Assembly (NCBI RefSeq): GCF_014192645.1
Contig: NZ_JACHYE010000006.1
Span: forward strand, 1 to 64,000
DNA length: 64,000 nt
Reading direction: 5' to 3'
Origin: Herbaspirillum sp. Sphag64
GTDB lineage: Bacteria; Pseudomonadota; Gammaproteobacteria; Burkholderiales; Burkholderiaceae_D
How positions within the stretch are numbered: position 1 is the first letter of the stretch; the number at the start of each line of letters is the position of its first letter. Position numbers and translations under genes: made by a program. The notes below the pieces were generated by a model. The model did no database searches, was not told where the DNA came from, and saw only the letters and a list, made by a program, of their open reading frames with translations. Shown one piece after another: positions 1 to 8,634 of this stretch.

Positions 1-16
1 AAGACCAAATTAAAAG

Positions 17-47
17 GGCTGAGTCCTGTGCAATACAGAACTCAGCC
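17..47. terminator. Bidirectional hairpin terminator candidate
   Basis: An 8-bp perfect inverted repeat, GGCTGAGT (17-24) with ACTCAGCC (40-47), has an inner CTGT/ACAG pair. It is followed by TTT on the plus strand and by a T-rich stretch on the minus strand. It could end a gene lying to the left of the window, or the H-NS transcript that reads towards it. Confidence 0.5.
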
Positions 48-140
48 TTTGGCTGCCTAGCAATTAAACCGTCCAACTTTATGGGGTCAGTTCATTGCAG
101 GGGTTTTTTATTTCCAGATAATTTCCAGATAAGCAGAGAA

Positions 141-160
141 GTACTATCGGATGATAGTAC
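141..160 (-). terminator. Hairpin just after the H-NS gene
   Basis: GTACTATC (141-148) and GATAGTAC (153-160) form a perfect 8-bp stem with a 4-nt loop, 7 nt beyond the H-NS stop codon. The minus-strand sequence that follows starts TTCTCT, a weak U-tract. It may be a 3'-end stabilising hairpin or a weak terminator. Confidence 0.4.
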
Positions 161-166
161 TGCAGA

Positions 167-490
167 TTATTTGGCAATCAGGTATTTCTTCTTCAGCTTC
201 TCGCTTGCTTTGCCATCTGGGCCGGCGATCCACAGAGGTGGTTTGCCACGGCCACTCCAGGTTTTACCTTCTTCATTGGCATAGATCGGTGCCACGGATT
301 TGACTGGCTTGAACGCGATGACTTTAGCAGTCTTGCCAGCGAATCCCAGCTCTTTGGCAGTAATGCCGAATTGTGCAATTTTTTGCCGAATTTCGGCAAT
401 TACTGGTTCACGTTCTTTTCTTTTCAGTTCTTCAATCTTTGCTTCAACATCTTTTTGCTGAGCCAGCAGCTTTTCAAGTTCGTTTGCCAT
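167..490 (-). CDS. H-NS family nucleoid-associated protein
   Basis: A 107-residue DNA-binding protein of the H-NS histone family, expected to bind AT-rich DNA, bridge it and silence transcription. Residues 1-40 are charged and predicted coiled coil (oligomerisation). The C-terminal half carries the family DNA-binding signature, TWSGRGKPPLWI near residues 77-88, followed by a basic tail. Length is typical of short beta-proteobacterial H-NS paralogues. The ATG at 490 is preceded by GAGGA at good spacing. The gene is monocistronic; a hairpin follows the stop. These genomes usually carry several paralogues, so its specific targets are unknown. Confidence 0.93.
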   Translation of the reverse strand: MANELEKLLAQQKDVEAKIEELKRKEREPVIAEIRQKIAQFGITAKELGFAGKTAKVIAFKPVKSVAPIYANEEGKTWSGRGKPPLWIAGPDGKASEKLKKKYLIAK

Positions 491-741
491 GTCATCCTCG
501 GAGTGAATTGATAGACCGGACGTTACACAAAAAAATAATTAATTTCAATGGTTTTTTTGTTTTTTATTGTTTCCACATTATTTCCTAAAAGATAATTAAA
601 AGAATTTTTGATTTAAAATCAGATTTGATTGAGCTCAATATCGATCGAATTTGAAGGGGTATTTGTTGACTATCATCGTTCAAGAGTGGCACGGCAGCGA
701 ACTTTATAAAGAACGTTATTCACGCAATATAAACAAACAAT
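491..741. other. AT-rich promoter region of the H-NS gene
   Basis: No reading frame is credible here. The DNA is markedly AT-rich (long A/T runs at 528-610), unlike the flanking genes, as expected for the promoter and autoregulatory region of an H-NS-type gene. Apart from the ribosome site GAGGA before the H-NS start I see no defined element. Confidence 0.5.
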
Positions 742-768
742 AAAAACGCCGCTCGGGTAAAAGCGGCG
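742..768 (-). terminator. Rho-independent terminator of the binding-protein gene
   Basis: On the minus strand CGCCGCT (arm 762-768) pairs with AGCGGCG (arm 747-753) and is followed directly by TTTTTATTG. It lies about 60 nt downstream of the stop codon of the periplasmic binding protein gene. Confidence 0.85.
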
Positions 769-829
769 CGAGTTTGGCTACGAAAATAGACAGGTTTCAT
801 ACGGCAAACCAGTTAACCAATATGGGGGC

Positions 830-2041
830 TTATTTCCAGAGAGCGCACTTTGACTCGGCCTTGGTGGTGTAGGCCAGCTCCCCCGGGATAGTCTGTACCA
901 GCCGGTAATAATCCCAGGGATATTTCGAGTCGGCTGGTTTCTTTACTTCCATCAAATACATGTCATGGACCATGCGACCGTCAGGGCGGATATAACCACC
1001 CTTGGCGAAGAAGTCATTGATTTTAGTCTTTCGCAACTGGGCCATGACCTTGTCCGGATCGTCGCTACCGACTGCTTTAACCGCATTGAGATATTGAATC
1101 GTGGCCGAATAATCGGCAGCCTGCAGCATCGAAGGTTCACGTTTCATCTTGGCAAAATACCGCTTTGACCAGGCACGGGTATCCTCATTCAAATCCCAAT
1201 ACCAGCCATCGGTCAGATACATGCCCTGTGTCAGATTCAGCGTGAGTGCATGGACATCATTGATGAACATGAGCAAACCAGCCAGTTTCATGGTTTTGGT
1301 AATACCAAATTCGTTGGCCGCCTTGATGGCGTTGACGGTATCCCCACCGGCGTTCGCTAGTCCCAGAATTTGGGCTTTTGAGCTTTGTGCCTGCAGCATG
1401 AAGGAGGAGAAGTCCGATGCACCCAGCGGATGCCGGATCGTGCCGACGACGGTACCACCGGCGGCCTTGACCACGTTGCTGGTATCGGACTCCAGCGAGT
1501 GCCCGAAGGCGTAGTCGGCAGTCAGGAAGTACCAGGTCTTACCGCCATTTTTGACGATCGCCGAGCCAGTCCCTTTGGCCAGTGCGACCGTGTCATAGGC
1601 GTAATGCACGGTATAGGGAGAGCAGTCTTCGTTGGTCAGGCGTGCGGTGGCACCGCCGATGGCAAAGTAGACCCGCTTTTTCTCGGCGGCGACTTTGGCC
1701 ATCGACAGGTTGGTCGCTGAGTTGGTGCCGCCGATGAGCATGTTCACGCCTTGCTGGTCGAACCATTCGCGGGCCTTGGAGGCGGCAATGTCTGCCTTGT
1801 TTTGATGATCGGCGAGGACGAATTCGATTTTCTTGCCATTGACGGTGCCGCCAAAGTCGGCAATGGCCATCTTGACGGCTTCGGCGCCGCCCTGGCCGTC
1901 GATGTCGATGTAGACGCCGGAGAGGTCGGTAATCATGCCGATTCTGACGGTGTCACTGGTGCTTTGTGCCGATGCCTGCAAGTCTGCTCCCATGCTGGCG
2001 ACAGCCGCGAGAATAGCGGCAGCGATTGTGCGGTGTTTCAT
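830..2041 (-). CDS. ABC transporter substrate-binding protein, branched-chain amino acid type
   Basis: A 403-residue periplasmic binding protein of the Leu/Ile/Val (Peripla_BP_6) family. A signal peptide (basic MKHR, hydrophobic AAAILAAVASMGA) ends near residue 26 (ASAQ). The mature part opens with VRIGMITDLSGVY, the usual first strand and ligand loop of this fold, and contains the two-lobe pattern with VNMLIGGTNSATNLSMAKVA. The start ATG is preceded by GGGAGACCAG. No permease or ATPase genes adjoin it, so it is an orphan subunit. It lies downstream of, and co-directional with, an iron-dependent alcohol dehydrogenase gene. Ligand unknown; family members bind amino acids, amides or small aromatic acids. 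Confidence 0.9.
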   Translation of the reverse strand: MKHRTIAAAILAAVASMGADLQASAQSTSDTVRIGMITDLSGVYIDIDGQGGAEAVKMAIADFGGTVNGKKIEFVLADHQNKADIAASKAREWFDQQGVNMLIGGTNSATNLSMAKVAAEKKRVYFAIGGATARLTNEDCSPYTVHYAYDTVALAKGTGSAIVKNGGKTWYFLTADYAFGHSLESDTSNVVKAAGGTVVGTIRHPLGASDFSSFMLQAQSSKAQILGLANAGGDTVNAIKAANEFGITKTMKLAGLLMFINDVHALTLNLTQGMYLTDGWYWDLNEDTRAWSKRYFAKMKREPSMLQAADYSATIQYLNAVKAVGSDDPDKVMAQLRKTKINDFFAKGGYIRPDGRMVHDMYLMEVKKPADSKYPWDYYRLVQTIPGELAYTTKAESKCALWK

Positions 2042-2173
2042 CTGGTCTCCCTGTTTTCTTGGTCTGATTTCACATCATTGCAATAGTCAACAACACTCAA
2101 CAATACTCGACATTCGCTGTTCCCAGACACTTGTGATGCCGGGTTCCAGCGAACACCAACAACAGGCGACGGG

Positions 2174-3328
2174 TCAATACGCCGCCTGATAAATCGCTAA
2201 TGCATCTTCCTGAGTCAGTGGGCGCGGATTATTGCCCAGCAACCGGGTCTGCAGCATGGCCTCTGAAGCAAGTTGCGGCAGATCGGCCTGTGTGATGCCG
2301 ACGTCTCGCAGACGCGACTCGATTCCGGTCTGCGTTGCCAGCGTCGTCGCCCACTCCAGCAGCGCCTGTGCGCCAGCCTCCACACTGCGCCCGGAGGCTG
2401 GCACCACGATGTCAGCCAATTCGGCATACAGCGCACTGGTAACCGGCAGATTAAAGCGCAGGACATGTGGCAACACCAGCGCATTCGATAAGCCATGTGC
2501 GATATGAAACAGGCCGCCAATCGGGTAGGCCAGTGCATGCACCGCAGCGACCGGCGCATTGGCAAAAGCCTGACCGGCCAGCGTGGCACCTAATAGCATG
2601 GCTTCGCGGGCATCACGGTTGCTGCCGTCGCGGCAGGCGCGCAGCAGGTTGCCTGAGAGTAGTCGCAGGGCTTCGCGGGCCAGCATGTCGGAGTAGGGAT
2701 TTTTCTTCACGCGGCTGGTATAGGCTTCAATCGCATGGACCATCGCATCAATCCCGGTGGCGGCTGTAATCCGCGGTGGCAGCCCCATGGTGAGCTCGGT
2801 GTCGAGGATAGTGAGATCGGCATAGAGTTGGGGCGATACGACGCCAGCCTTGGTGGTGGCGCCGGTGGTTACGATAGAGATCGGCGTGACCTCGGAACCG
2901 GTACCAGCAGTGGTCGGGATCTGCACCAGCGGCAGTCTTGCCGTCTTGATGTTGTTGATGCCATACATGGTCGACAGCGCTTGTTCGCCGCTGGAGAGCA
3001 CAGCAATCAATTTGGCCACATCCATGGAAGAGCCCCCACCCAGACCGACGATCACTTCAGCAGCAAATTGTCGCGATTTTTCGGTTGCTGCCAGGACGAC
3101 TTCCTCTGGTGGATCGGCGACCACCTCGCTGATCACGCAGACCTTCCAGCCAGCGGCGGCAAGACTGTCAAGCGCGGGTTGCAGCAGGCCGCTCTGGAAC
3201 AGAAAGGCATCCGTCACCAGACTTAGCCGTTGTTTGTCAAAACGCTCGCGCAGGATGCTACCCAGACGCTGGCAGGCGCCAAACTCTCTCAGCAGTGAGG
3301 GAACGGACTCAAAGTGGAATGTGCTCAT
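2174..3328 (-). CDS. Iron-containing (group III) alcohol dehydrogenase
   Basis: A 384-residue NAD(P)-dependent dehydrogenase of the Fe-ADH family, oxidising an alcohol or reducing an aldehyde/ketone in the cytosol. It shows the nucleotide-binding VGLGGGSSMDVAK, the PTTAGTGSEVTP loop, and the metal-site segments GIDAMVHAIEAYTS and HALAYPIGGLFHIAHGLSNA that carry the Asp and His ligands. I chose the ATG at 3328 because it gives the usual family N-terminus (MSTFHFESVP). The longer frame up to 3439 adds 37 residues without family character; neither start has a strong ribosome site. The binding-protein gene follows 132 nt downstream on the same strand, so the two may share a transcript. Confidence 0.92.
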   Translation of the reverse strand: MSTFHFESVPSLLREFGACQRLGSILRERFDKQRLSLVTDAFLFQSGLLQPALDSLAAAGWKVCVISEVVADPPEEVVLAATEKSRQFAAEVIVGLGGGSSMDVAKLIAVLSSGEQALSTMYGINNIKTARLPLVQIPTTAGTGSEVTPISIVTTGATTKAGVVSPQLYADLTILDTELTMGLPPRITAATGIDAMVHAIEAYTSRVKKNPYSDMLAREALRLLSGNLLRACRDGSNRDAREAMLLGATLAGQAFANAPVAAVHALAYPIGGLFHIAHGLSNALVLPHVLRFNLPVTSALYAELADIVVPASGRSVEAGAQALLEWATTLATQTGIESRLRDVGITQADLPQLASEAMLQTRLLGNNPRPLTQEDALAIYQAAY

Positions 3329-3483
3329 TGTTGATGATCGGTAATGGCGACCCGCCTGCGTGCCGGACCTCATCAGACGGACTGAGCCGGTCAGGTTCGT
3401 GCGGGGTCTCCGGTTGTTTGTTGGTTTGATTGTCCACACGCGATGTGCTGATGAGTCTAGCAGAGTCTCAGCGTTCTACGTGT

Positions 3484-5013
3484 TCAGAAGTCGAAACTTC
3501 CCTGTTGCGCTGTTGTATTGATCGACTTGCTTCCCTTGTTGGTACCGGTACGGTGCGCGCGCGAGCCATGCTTGTCCACAATGGCCTGTTTGCCTGCCTT
3601 GACCTCTGGTTGACGTCGTAGCGCATGTACCCGTTGCTTGGCCAGTCGGGTTGCTGTTTCCAGTTCGACCGGCGCGATCGGCATTGCTTTGTCTTGCAAG
3701 CCACAGCTGGTCTGCAACGACTCCGGCATGCGCCAAGGTTCAAATAACCAGACATCGGGGACTTTCCGCATATAGGGCAGCCATTGACGCACGAAGTGCC
3801 CTTGCGGATCGTGGTCCTGAGCCTGTTTGATCGGGTTGTAGACACGGGTGGTATTGATGCCAGTGGTGCCGGCCTGCATCTGCATCTGACTCCAGTGAAT
3901 GCCCGGTTCGTAATCCAGAAACTGGCGTGCCAGCCACTCGCCGACCGGACGCCAGTGTAGCCAGAGCGGATAACTAGCCACCGAGACCAGCATGGCGCGC
4001 ATACGGAAGTTGATCCAGCCGGTGTCATTGAGCATGGCGACACAGGCATCGACCAGTGGCCAGCCGGTGCGGCCATTGACCAGCGCATCGAAATGCTGTT
4101 GTTGCCATTCCGTTTCGCGCAAACCATCGTAACCGCGATGCATGTTGTGCCACTCGATGGCAGGCTCACTTTCGAGCTTCTGAATAAAGTGACAATGCCA
4201 GTGCAGGCGACTGACGAACCCCGTCAAGCCTTGACGGTGGCGAGTCGCAGTTTCTGGCAGACTGGCGCGGAAAATTTCAGTCTCTTGCAGCACCTCGCGC
4301 ATGCTCAGACAGCCATAGCTCAGATACGGCGATAAGCGTGAACAGGCTGTCGGTGCCAATAACGGCGAGGAGATTCCACCACGATACTGGCGACTGCGTT
4401 GCTGCAAAAAATCCTGTAGCACCTGCAGGCCCAGACTACGTCCACCGCGTTGTCGATGCGCCGGATCCTGCACATTCAAACCGAATGTGGTGCCCTCGGG
4501 CAAGGGTGCTGGTGTCCATGGCAATGTAAGGCTCTGCACCGCTGGTAAAGGGAGTCTTGCTGCATGCATGTGTTGTTGCCAATGGCGCTGCCATGCATCG
4601 CGGTTGCGCAAGCGCCGCACGACACCAAACTGGGCAAATTCTTGCCAGACAACACCCGCGCTGCGGCACCAGCGCGCTACCTGCTTGTCACGCTCGAAGG
4701 TCCAGCCATTACCGGTTTCCTCATGCGAGACCAGTTCCACAAACGGCGCTTGCCGATGCAGCTGCTGCAGAATCTCGACGACATCGCCGTGTACGACCTG
4801 TAGCGTAATGCCGTGGCTGCGCGCACCGCGATACAGGTCACGCAGCGACTCCCGGATGAACTGAAAATGCTGAAGCGCCATATCGGGCTGCTGCCACAGT
4901 TCCGGCTCGAACACATACAGGCACAGCACCGGGCCGCGTTCAGCCGCGTAGTGCAGGGCAGCGTGATCGTGTAGCCGTAGATCACGTTTGAACCAGACAA
5001 CGCGATAGCTCAT
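3484..5013 (-). CDS. Deoxyribodipyrimidine photolyase / cryptochrome family protein
   Basis: A 509-residue flavoprotein. The N-terminal photolyase alpha/beta domain (MSYRVVWFKRDLRLHDHAAL) spans about residues 1-130. The C-terminal FAD-binding helical domain includes NGRTGWPLVDACVAML, NFRMRAMLVS and NTTRVYNP, the typical FAD and DNA-contact segments. It should repair cyclobutane dimers with light, or act as a blue-light receptor; sequence alone does not separate these. The last 40 residues are basic, low in complexity and probably disordered. Its ATG overlaps the stop of the upstream DUF2256 gene by 4 nt (ATGA), so the two are translationally coupled. Confidence 0.92.
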   Translation of the reverse strand: MSYRVVWFKRDLRLHDHAALHYAAERGPVLCLYVFEPELWQQPDMALQHFQFIRESLRDLYRGARSHGITLQVVHGDVVEILQQLHRQAPFVELVSHEETGNGWTFERDKQVARWCRSAGVVWQEFAQFGVVRRLRNRDAWQRHWQQHMHAARLPLPAVQSLTLPWTPAPLPEGTTFGLNVQDPAHRQRGGRSLGLQVLQDFLQQRSRQYRGGISSPLLAPTACSRLSPYLSYGCLSMREVLQETEIFRASLPETATRHRQGLTGFVSRLHWHCHFIQKLESEPAIEWHNMHRGYDGLRETEWQQQHFDALVNGRTGWPLVDACVAMLNDTGWINFRMRAMLVSVASYPLWLHWRPVGEWLARQFLDYEPGIHWSQMQMQAGTTGINTTRVYNPIKQAQDHDPQGHFVRQWLPYMRKVPDVWLFEPWRMPESLQTSCGLQDKAMPIAPVELETATRLAKQRVHALRRQPEVKAGKQAIVDKHGSRAHRTGTNKGSKSINTTAQQGSFDF

Positions 5014-5204
5014 GGATGGCCCGATCCGGTATCGTCCACCCTACGATGCGAAGCATTGCGGCGACAGGCGTTTGAGCAATACTTGACCGCATCCCAGTTA
5101 TTGCGCCAGGCATGTCGCCACACCATCTCTCGCGCGCAGACGACATAGATCTTGCGCGGGAGATTTTGCTTGTTGCCTTTAAAGGTTTTGTTGCTGCTGG
5201 TCAT
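5010..5204 (-). CDS. DUF2256 small zinc-ribbon-like protein
   Basis: A 64-residue basic protein matching the DUF2256 family pattern: WRHAWRNNWDAVKYCSNACRR near residues 29-49 corresponds to the family W-R-x-x-W...W-x-x-V-x-Y-C-S-x-x-C-R. DUF2256 genes commonly sit beside photolyase genes, and here the stop overlaps the photolyase start. The first Cys of the usual N-terminal C-x-x-C is Tyr in this copy (KIYVVC), leaving three Cys, so metal binding may be altered. No strong ribosome site precedes the ATG. Function unknown. Confidence 0.8.
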   Translation of the reverse strand: MTSSNKTFKGNKQNLPRKIYVVCAREMVWRHAWRNNWDAVKYCSNACRRNASHRRVDDTGSGHP

Positions 5205-5270
5205 GATGATGGCGCAAGCCTGGAGTGACGTTGGTCATCACTATTTTAGAGAAAAGATGGATGGTCCGCT

Positions 5271-5290
5271 CAATGACAAATCTGTCATTG
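5271..5290. promoter_or_regulatory. Perfect palindrome upstream of the photolyase operon
   Basis: CAATGACA (5271-5278) and TGTCATTG (5283-5290) are perfect inverted repeats with a 4-bp spacer, about 70 bp upstream of the DUF2256 start. Spacing and length suit a dimeric regulator site. A hairpin role cannot be excluded. Confidence 0.4.
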
Positions 5291-5327
5291 CTTTGTCATC
5301 GGTTGAAACTGGTTGCGACGCTAGACC

Positions 5328-5444
5328 ATGAATGGCCAATCCGAACACGATTTCATGACAATGATGATCCCGCATCATCAAGGCGCTATCGACATAGCGA
5401 AAGCGGCTCTTCTCTATAGCAATGATCCTGAAATTCGAAACCTG
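5328..5444 (+). pseudogene. DUF305 gene remnant (internal fragment)
   Basis: About 39 codons encode the conserved centre of a DUF305 copper/ferritin-like protein: HDFMTMMIPHHQGAIDIAKA and then DPEIRNL. A full DUF305 protein has a signal peptide before this and a second Met/His-rich half after it; both are missing. The homology stops at codon 5442-5444. Seven bases later, in another frame, chemoreceptor homology begins. The fragment cannot be functional. It is the scar of a deletion that joined two unrelated genes. Confidence 0.8.
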
Positions 5445-5451
5445 ACGCCGG

Positions 5452-5895
5452 GCGTTCCAGACCACTATTCTGGCGTTGAACGCCGCAGTGGAAGCTGCGC
5501 ATGCTGGCGAGCAAGGCCGTAGCTTTGCCTTGGTGGCGTCTGAGGTGCACAGTTTGACGCAATGCTCGGCAACGGCGGCGAAGGAGATCAAAGTCCTGAT
5601 TGACAGCTCGGTACAAGAGGTCGGTGCCGGTTCTCAACTGATCAATCAGGCCGGAAAAACGATGGATGACGTGATGTCGAGCATTCAAAAAGTCAGTGCC
5701 ATGTTGAAAGAAATTGCAGTCGCCAGCCATGAGCAAAGCGATGACATTGAGCAGTTCAACTTGGCAATCACCCAAATGGTTGAGGTAATCCAACAAAATG
5801 CCGCATTGGTTGAAGAGGCCGCCGCGGTCTCGAAATCGATGCAGATACAAAGCGAGAGTCTGGTGAGTGCGGTTGGTGTTTTTAAATTGACATAA
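5452..5895 (+). pseudogene. Methyl-accepting chemotaxis protein remnant (C-terminal signalling tip)
   Basis: The frame from 5452 to the TAA at 5895 encodes 147 residues that start inside the highly conserved MCP hairpin tip (AFQTTILALNAAVEAAHAGE) and continue through the C-terminal coiled coil (QQNAALVEEAAAVSKSM). The sensor domain, membrane segments and HAMP domain are absent. No start codon or ribosome site is suitably placed; a TTG at 5476 is the only candidate. The open frame without stops suggests that the deletion is fairly recent. It directly abuts the DUF305 remnant. Confidence 0.85.
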
Positions 5896-5932
5896 GCTTG
5901 CGTGTCGATTTCCACGTGCTCGTGGCGCAGAT

Positions 5933-5969
5933 GTTTTGCACACTGAGCTTCTAAATCAGTGTGCAAAAC
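5933..5969. repeat. Perfect 14-bp inverted repeat (stem-loop)
   Basis: Arm 5933-5946 begins GTTTTGCACACTGA and is perfectly complementary to 5956-5969, with a 9-nt loop. It lies between two convergent 3' ends (chemoreceptor remnant and dioxygenase gene), where a terminator would be expected. No U-tract follows on either strand, so it is not a textbook terminator. Confidence 0.6.
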
Positions 5970-6005
5970 AATCACCAAGATCTCTGGCGCATTGCGACAT
6001 AAGAC

Positions 6006-6845
6006 TTATGTGCGCATCCAGGCACGCCCCCAGGAATTGAGTGTGTATTCATTGTGCGGCCACACGCCGGGCGACGCATCGGCGGCAATGCGTTCGATCT
6101 CGGCCGAGATTTCAAGCCGGTTGCCATCCGGGTCAGTCACCATAAAGAACAAATTATTTCCGGGACCGTGTCGTCCAGGGCCAAAGAAAATCTGCATGTG
6201 CTGCTTGGCAAATTTGTCACCCCAATCGCGAATATCATTCCACTCGTTGGTTTCGTAGCAATGATGATCCCATTCATTGCGTGAACCGCGGAAGAAGGCC
6301 AGCGAGTGATGCTCGTCATCGGAGCGCAGGAAGGCAACAGCCAACTGGCCGGTTTCTTCGTCGATCACTTCGTCGGAGATGCTGAATCCGATTTTATCGA
6401 CATAGAATCGCACCACTGCCTCTAGTTCGGTGGTCTGGAAGACGACGTGCTGCAGTCGCGCCGGCTCAGGATCACTGACCCTGTGATTCGCGCAAATACC
6501 GTAGGCGGTCTTTCTTCCTTGCGGGTCTTCGATGGTAAAGGCACCCTCGGCATACAGTGGAGTGGACAATGGCGTCATGCTAATGCCCTTGACGTTTAGT
6601 CTAGTGCGTAGCCGCGCCAGAGCTTCAGCTGATTGCAGCGCATAAGCAGGAAACAGCAACTCTCCCGAGCTGCCCTTGCTCACGATGACTGCGCGGCTGC
6701 CGCCCCGCAGAACGTGTTGCCCAGCGATGACTTTTTCATCAAGCGACATCTGCTCACGATAAAACGCGGCCAGCCGTTCTGGATTCTCACTGCTGATGTG
6801 TAAATAATAAAGTTGCGCTGGATGATCGATCTGCATGCTTGTCAT
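6006..6845 (-). CDS. Extradiol ring-cleavage dioxygenase (VOC, type I)
   Basis: A 279-residue two-domain vicinal-oxygen-chelate protein. The C-terminal catalytic module retains every residue expected of a working Fe(II) catechol 2,3-dioxygenase: first His ligand H133 (LQHVVF), acid-base His near 179-180 (EHHSLAF), second His ligand near 194-195 (DHHCYE) and Glu ligand E245 (NRLEISAE). It should meta-cleave a 2,3-dihydroxylated aromatic ring. Its ATG overlaps the stop of the upstream flavin hydroxylase by 4 nt. This is the last gene of the minus-strand catabolic operon. The true substrate is not evident from sequence. Confidence 0.88.
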   Translation of the reverse strand: MTSMQIDHPAQLYYLHISSENPERLAAFYREQMSLDEKVIAGQHVLRGGSRAVIVSKGSSGELLFPAYALQSAEALARLRTRLNVKGISMTPLSTPLYAEGAFTIEDPQGRKTAYGICANHRVSDPEPARLQHVVFQTTELEAVVRFYVDKIGFSISDEVIDEETGQLAVAFLRSDDEHHSLAFFRGSRNEWDHHCYETNEWNDIRDWGDKFAKQHMQIFFGPGRHGPGNNLFFMVTDPDGNRLEISAEIERIAADASPGVWPHNEYTLNSWGRAWMRT

Positions 6846-8521
6846 ATTGGTTGTACCTCTGTTCCTTGCTGTACAGTGATTGGAGATTTGCTGGAGCCGC
6901 TTAGCAGGGGCGCTGATGCGCCGAGGGTTGTAGCAAAGGCAGCGGCAAAAAGCTGCTCTTCCTGACCTCTGAAGGTCCCGGCAACGTAGCGGTCGGGGCG
7001 GACCAATACGATGTATTCGCCCAACTGAGAGAAGCGAGCATTGCTATCAACATCGTTGATTGCTCCCACGCTGAGTCCAGGTGGTCGCTCTTGCTGGCTG
7101 GGCAAGGCGGTGCCAATCGGAAGCATTGCGACGCGCGTCACCTTCAGATCATTCCATAAATCTTCTGACAGACCTGCCAGTCGCTCGCTGGCATCGGCTC
7201 CGTACGCCACCAGGGAAAAGCCGGTCCCGACAATGTCATCAAATCGTTCGAGCACGCCGTTACCCGTATTCATCAAAGGTTGCGGCAACATGGTGCCAAC
7301 CAGTGCGGCCTGTGGCGAGGTCTTGGTATTGACTAGCAGACCCTGTTGATAGCGCGGCTTGGGCTTGAAGCGCATCTGCAAGAAATAGTCGCGCACCGGT
7401 GGCACATAGGCGGCCAATCTAAAAAAATACTGGATCAGCCAGGCATGCAGGCGTGTGCGTGGCGCCATTACTTCACCCATATAAAGTGCCAGCTTGATCA
7501 ATGACCAAGCGTGCTCTCGTCGTTCTGTTTCGTATGAGTCGAGCGCTGTCTCCGGCAAGATGCCCTTGATGACATAGGCTAGTTTCCATCCCAGGTTGTG
7601 TGCATCGCGCACGCCACTATTCATGCCCTGGCCAGCGTAAGGTGGCGTCAGGTGCGCAGCATCGCCAGCCAGAAAAACATTCTTTACACGCCAGCGTTCC
7701 GCCATGCGTGCGTGAAAGGTATAGACCACTTTCCTGACGATGAGAGTGGCCTTGTCGCCTCGGAATGGTCGCAGGAATTTCTCGATTTGTTGCGGCTGCA
7801 TCATCTGCTCCGCATCCTCGTCGGGGTGGATCAAGATCTCGAAGCGGCGGGTACGATGCGGGCCAGGAACCTCGACGATAGGCCTTGTGGCATCACAATA
7901 GACCCGCGTCTGCCAAAAACTGTCGTCATCGTTCTCAGTGTCGATAACCAGCCAGCGTGACTTGAAGGTTGATCCCTTCAGGGCAATATTGAGAATCTCA
8001 CGCACATTGCTGCGTCCGCCATCGCAGCCAATCAGATAGCGGGCCGAGATACATACCTTGCTATCATCCGGGGCTAGAAAATTGGCGATGACGCCAGTTC
8101 CTGTATTCGTGAATGATTGCAGTGTATGGCCGAAGCGTCTACTGACACAGGAGAAACGCTGTAGCCCTTGATTCAATGTGGCTTCGAATATTGGTTGGCG
8201 AAAAGCATTGCGACGAGGAAAGCCATATTCACTTAATGTCGGCTCCACCTTGCCAAAACAGCGACCGCCGGGATGCGTGAAGTAATGCACGCCATAACCA
8301 GTTACCACGTCGCGCAGTACTTCCTGATCGAGGCTGATATATTGCATGGTCCGAAGCGATTCATCATCGATCGATACCGCTCTCGGCTCGGCTACTGTCG
8401 ACAATTTCCGGTCCACGATCGTGGTCTTGATGCCGTGCTTGCCAAGGATATTGGCAAGGGTTAGTCCGGTGGGCCCCGCGCCCACGATCAAGACATCTGT
8501 GGTTTGCATATCCTTATGCAT
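6842..8521 (-). CDS. FAD-dependent aromatic ring hydroxylase (MhpA-like)
   Basis: A class A flavin monooxygenase of about 559 residues, similar to 3-(3-hydroxyphenyl)propionate hydroxylase. Visible are the FAD dinucleotide fold DVLIVGAGPTGLTLA near the N-terminus, the GCDGGRSNVR (DG) motif mid-protein, and the second FAD motif NVFLAGDAAHLTPPYAGQGM. It would hydroxylate a phenolic acid to the catechol cleaved by the coupled dioxygenase, using NAD(P)H and O2. I use the ATG at 8521 because it gives the usual short N-terminus. An ATG at 8569 with GGAG 8 nt upstream is a real alternative adding 16 residues. Confidence 0.88.
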   Translation of the reverse strand: MHKDMQTTDVLIVGAGPTGLTLANILGKHGIKTTIVDRKLSTVAEPRAVSIDDESLRTMQYISLDQEVLRDVVTGYGVHYFTHPGGRCFGKVEPTLSEYGFPRRNAFRQPIFEATLNQGLQRFSCVSRRFGHTLQSFTNTGTGVIANFLAPDDSKVCISARYLIGCDGGRSNVREILNIALKGSTFKSRWLVIDTENDDDSFWQTRVYCDATRPIVEVPGPHRTRRFEILIHPDEDAEQMMQPQQIEKFLRPFRGDKATLIVRKVVYTFHARMAERWRVKNVFLAGDAAHLTPPYAGQGMNSGVRDAHNLGWKLAYVIKGILPETALDSYETERREHAWSLIKLALYMGEVMAPRTRLHAWLIQYFFRLAAYVPPVRDYFLQMRFKPKPRYQQGLLVNTKTSPQAALVGTMLPQPLMNTGNGVLERFDDIVGTGFSLVAYGADASERLAGLSEDLWNDLKVTRVAMLPIGTALPSQQERPPGLSVGAINDVDSNARFSQLGEYIVLVRPDRYVAGTFRGQEEQLFAAAFATTLGASAPLLSGSSKSPITVQQGTEVQPI

Positions 8522-8634
8522 GATTGATTCTTTCAAATGGGTCGGCTCAATACACCTCAGGGATGCCATTGAACCCGCTCCGCAAGGGTCAGTGGGACTG
8601 CGGCTATAGGGAAAAAATTCAGCGTGGCTTGCGC

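Noticed and set aside
3361..3420. Minus-strand CTGATGAG (plus 3369-3376) resembling a hammerhead ribozyme core upstream of the alcohol dehydrogenase gene.
   Set aside because: The required GAAA segment after stem II and the cleavage-site helices are absent; the match is chance.
5386..5943. Minus-strand frame of 185 codons opposite the chemoreceptor remnant.
   Set aside because: The opposite strand carries unmistakable chemoreceptor homology; this frame is its shadow.
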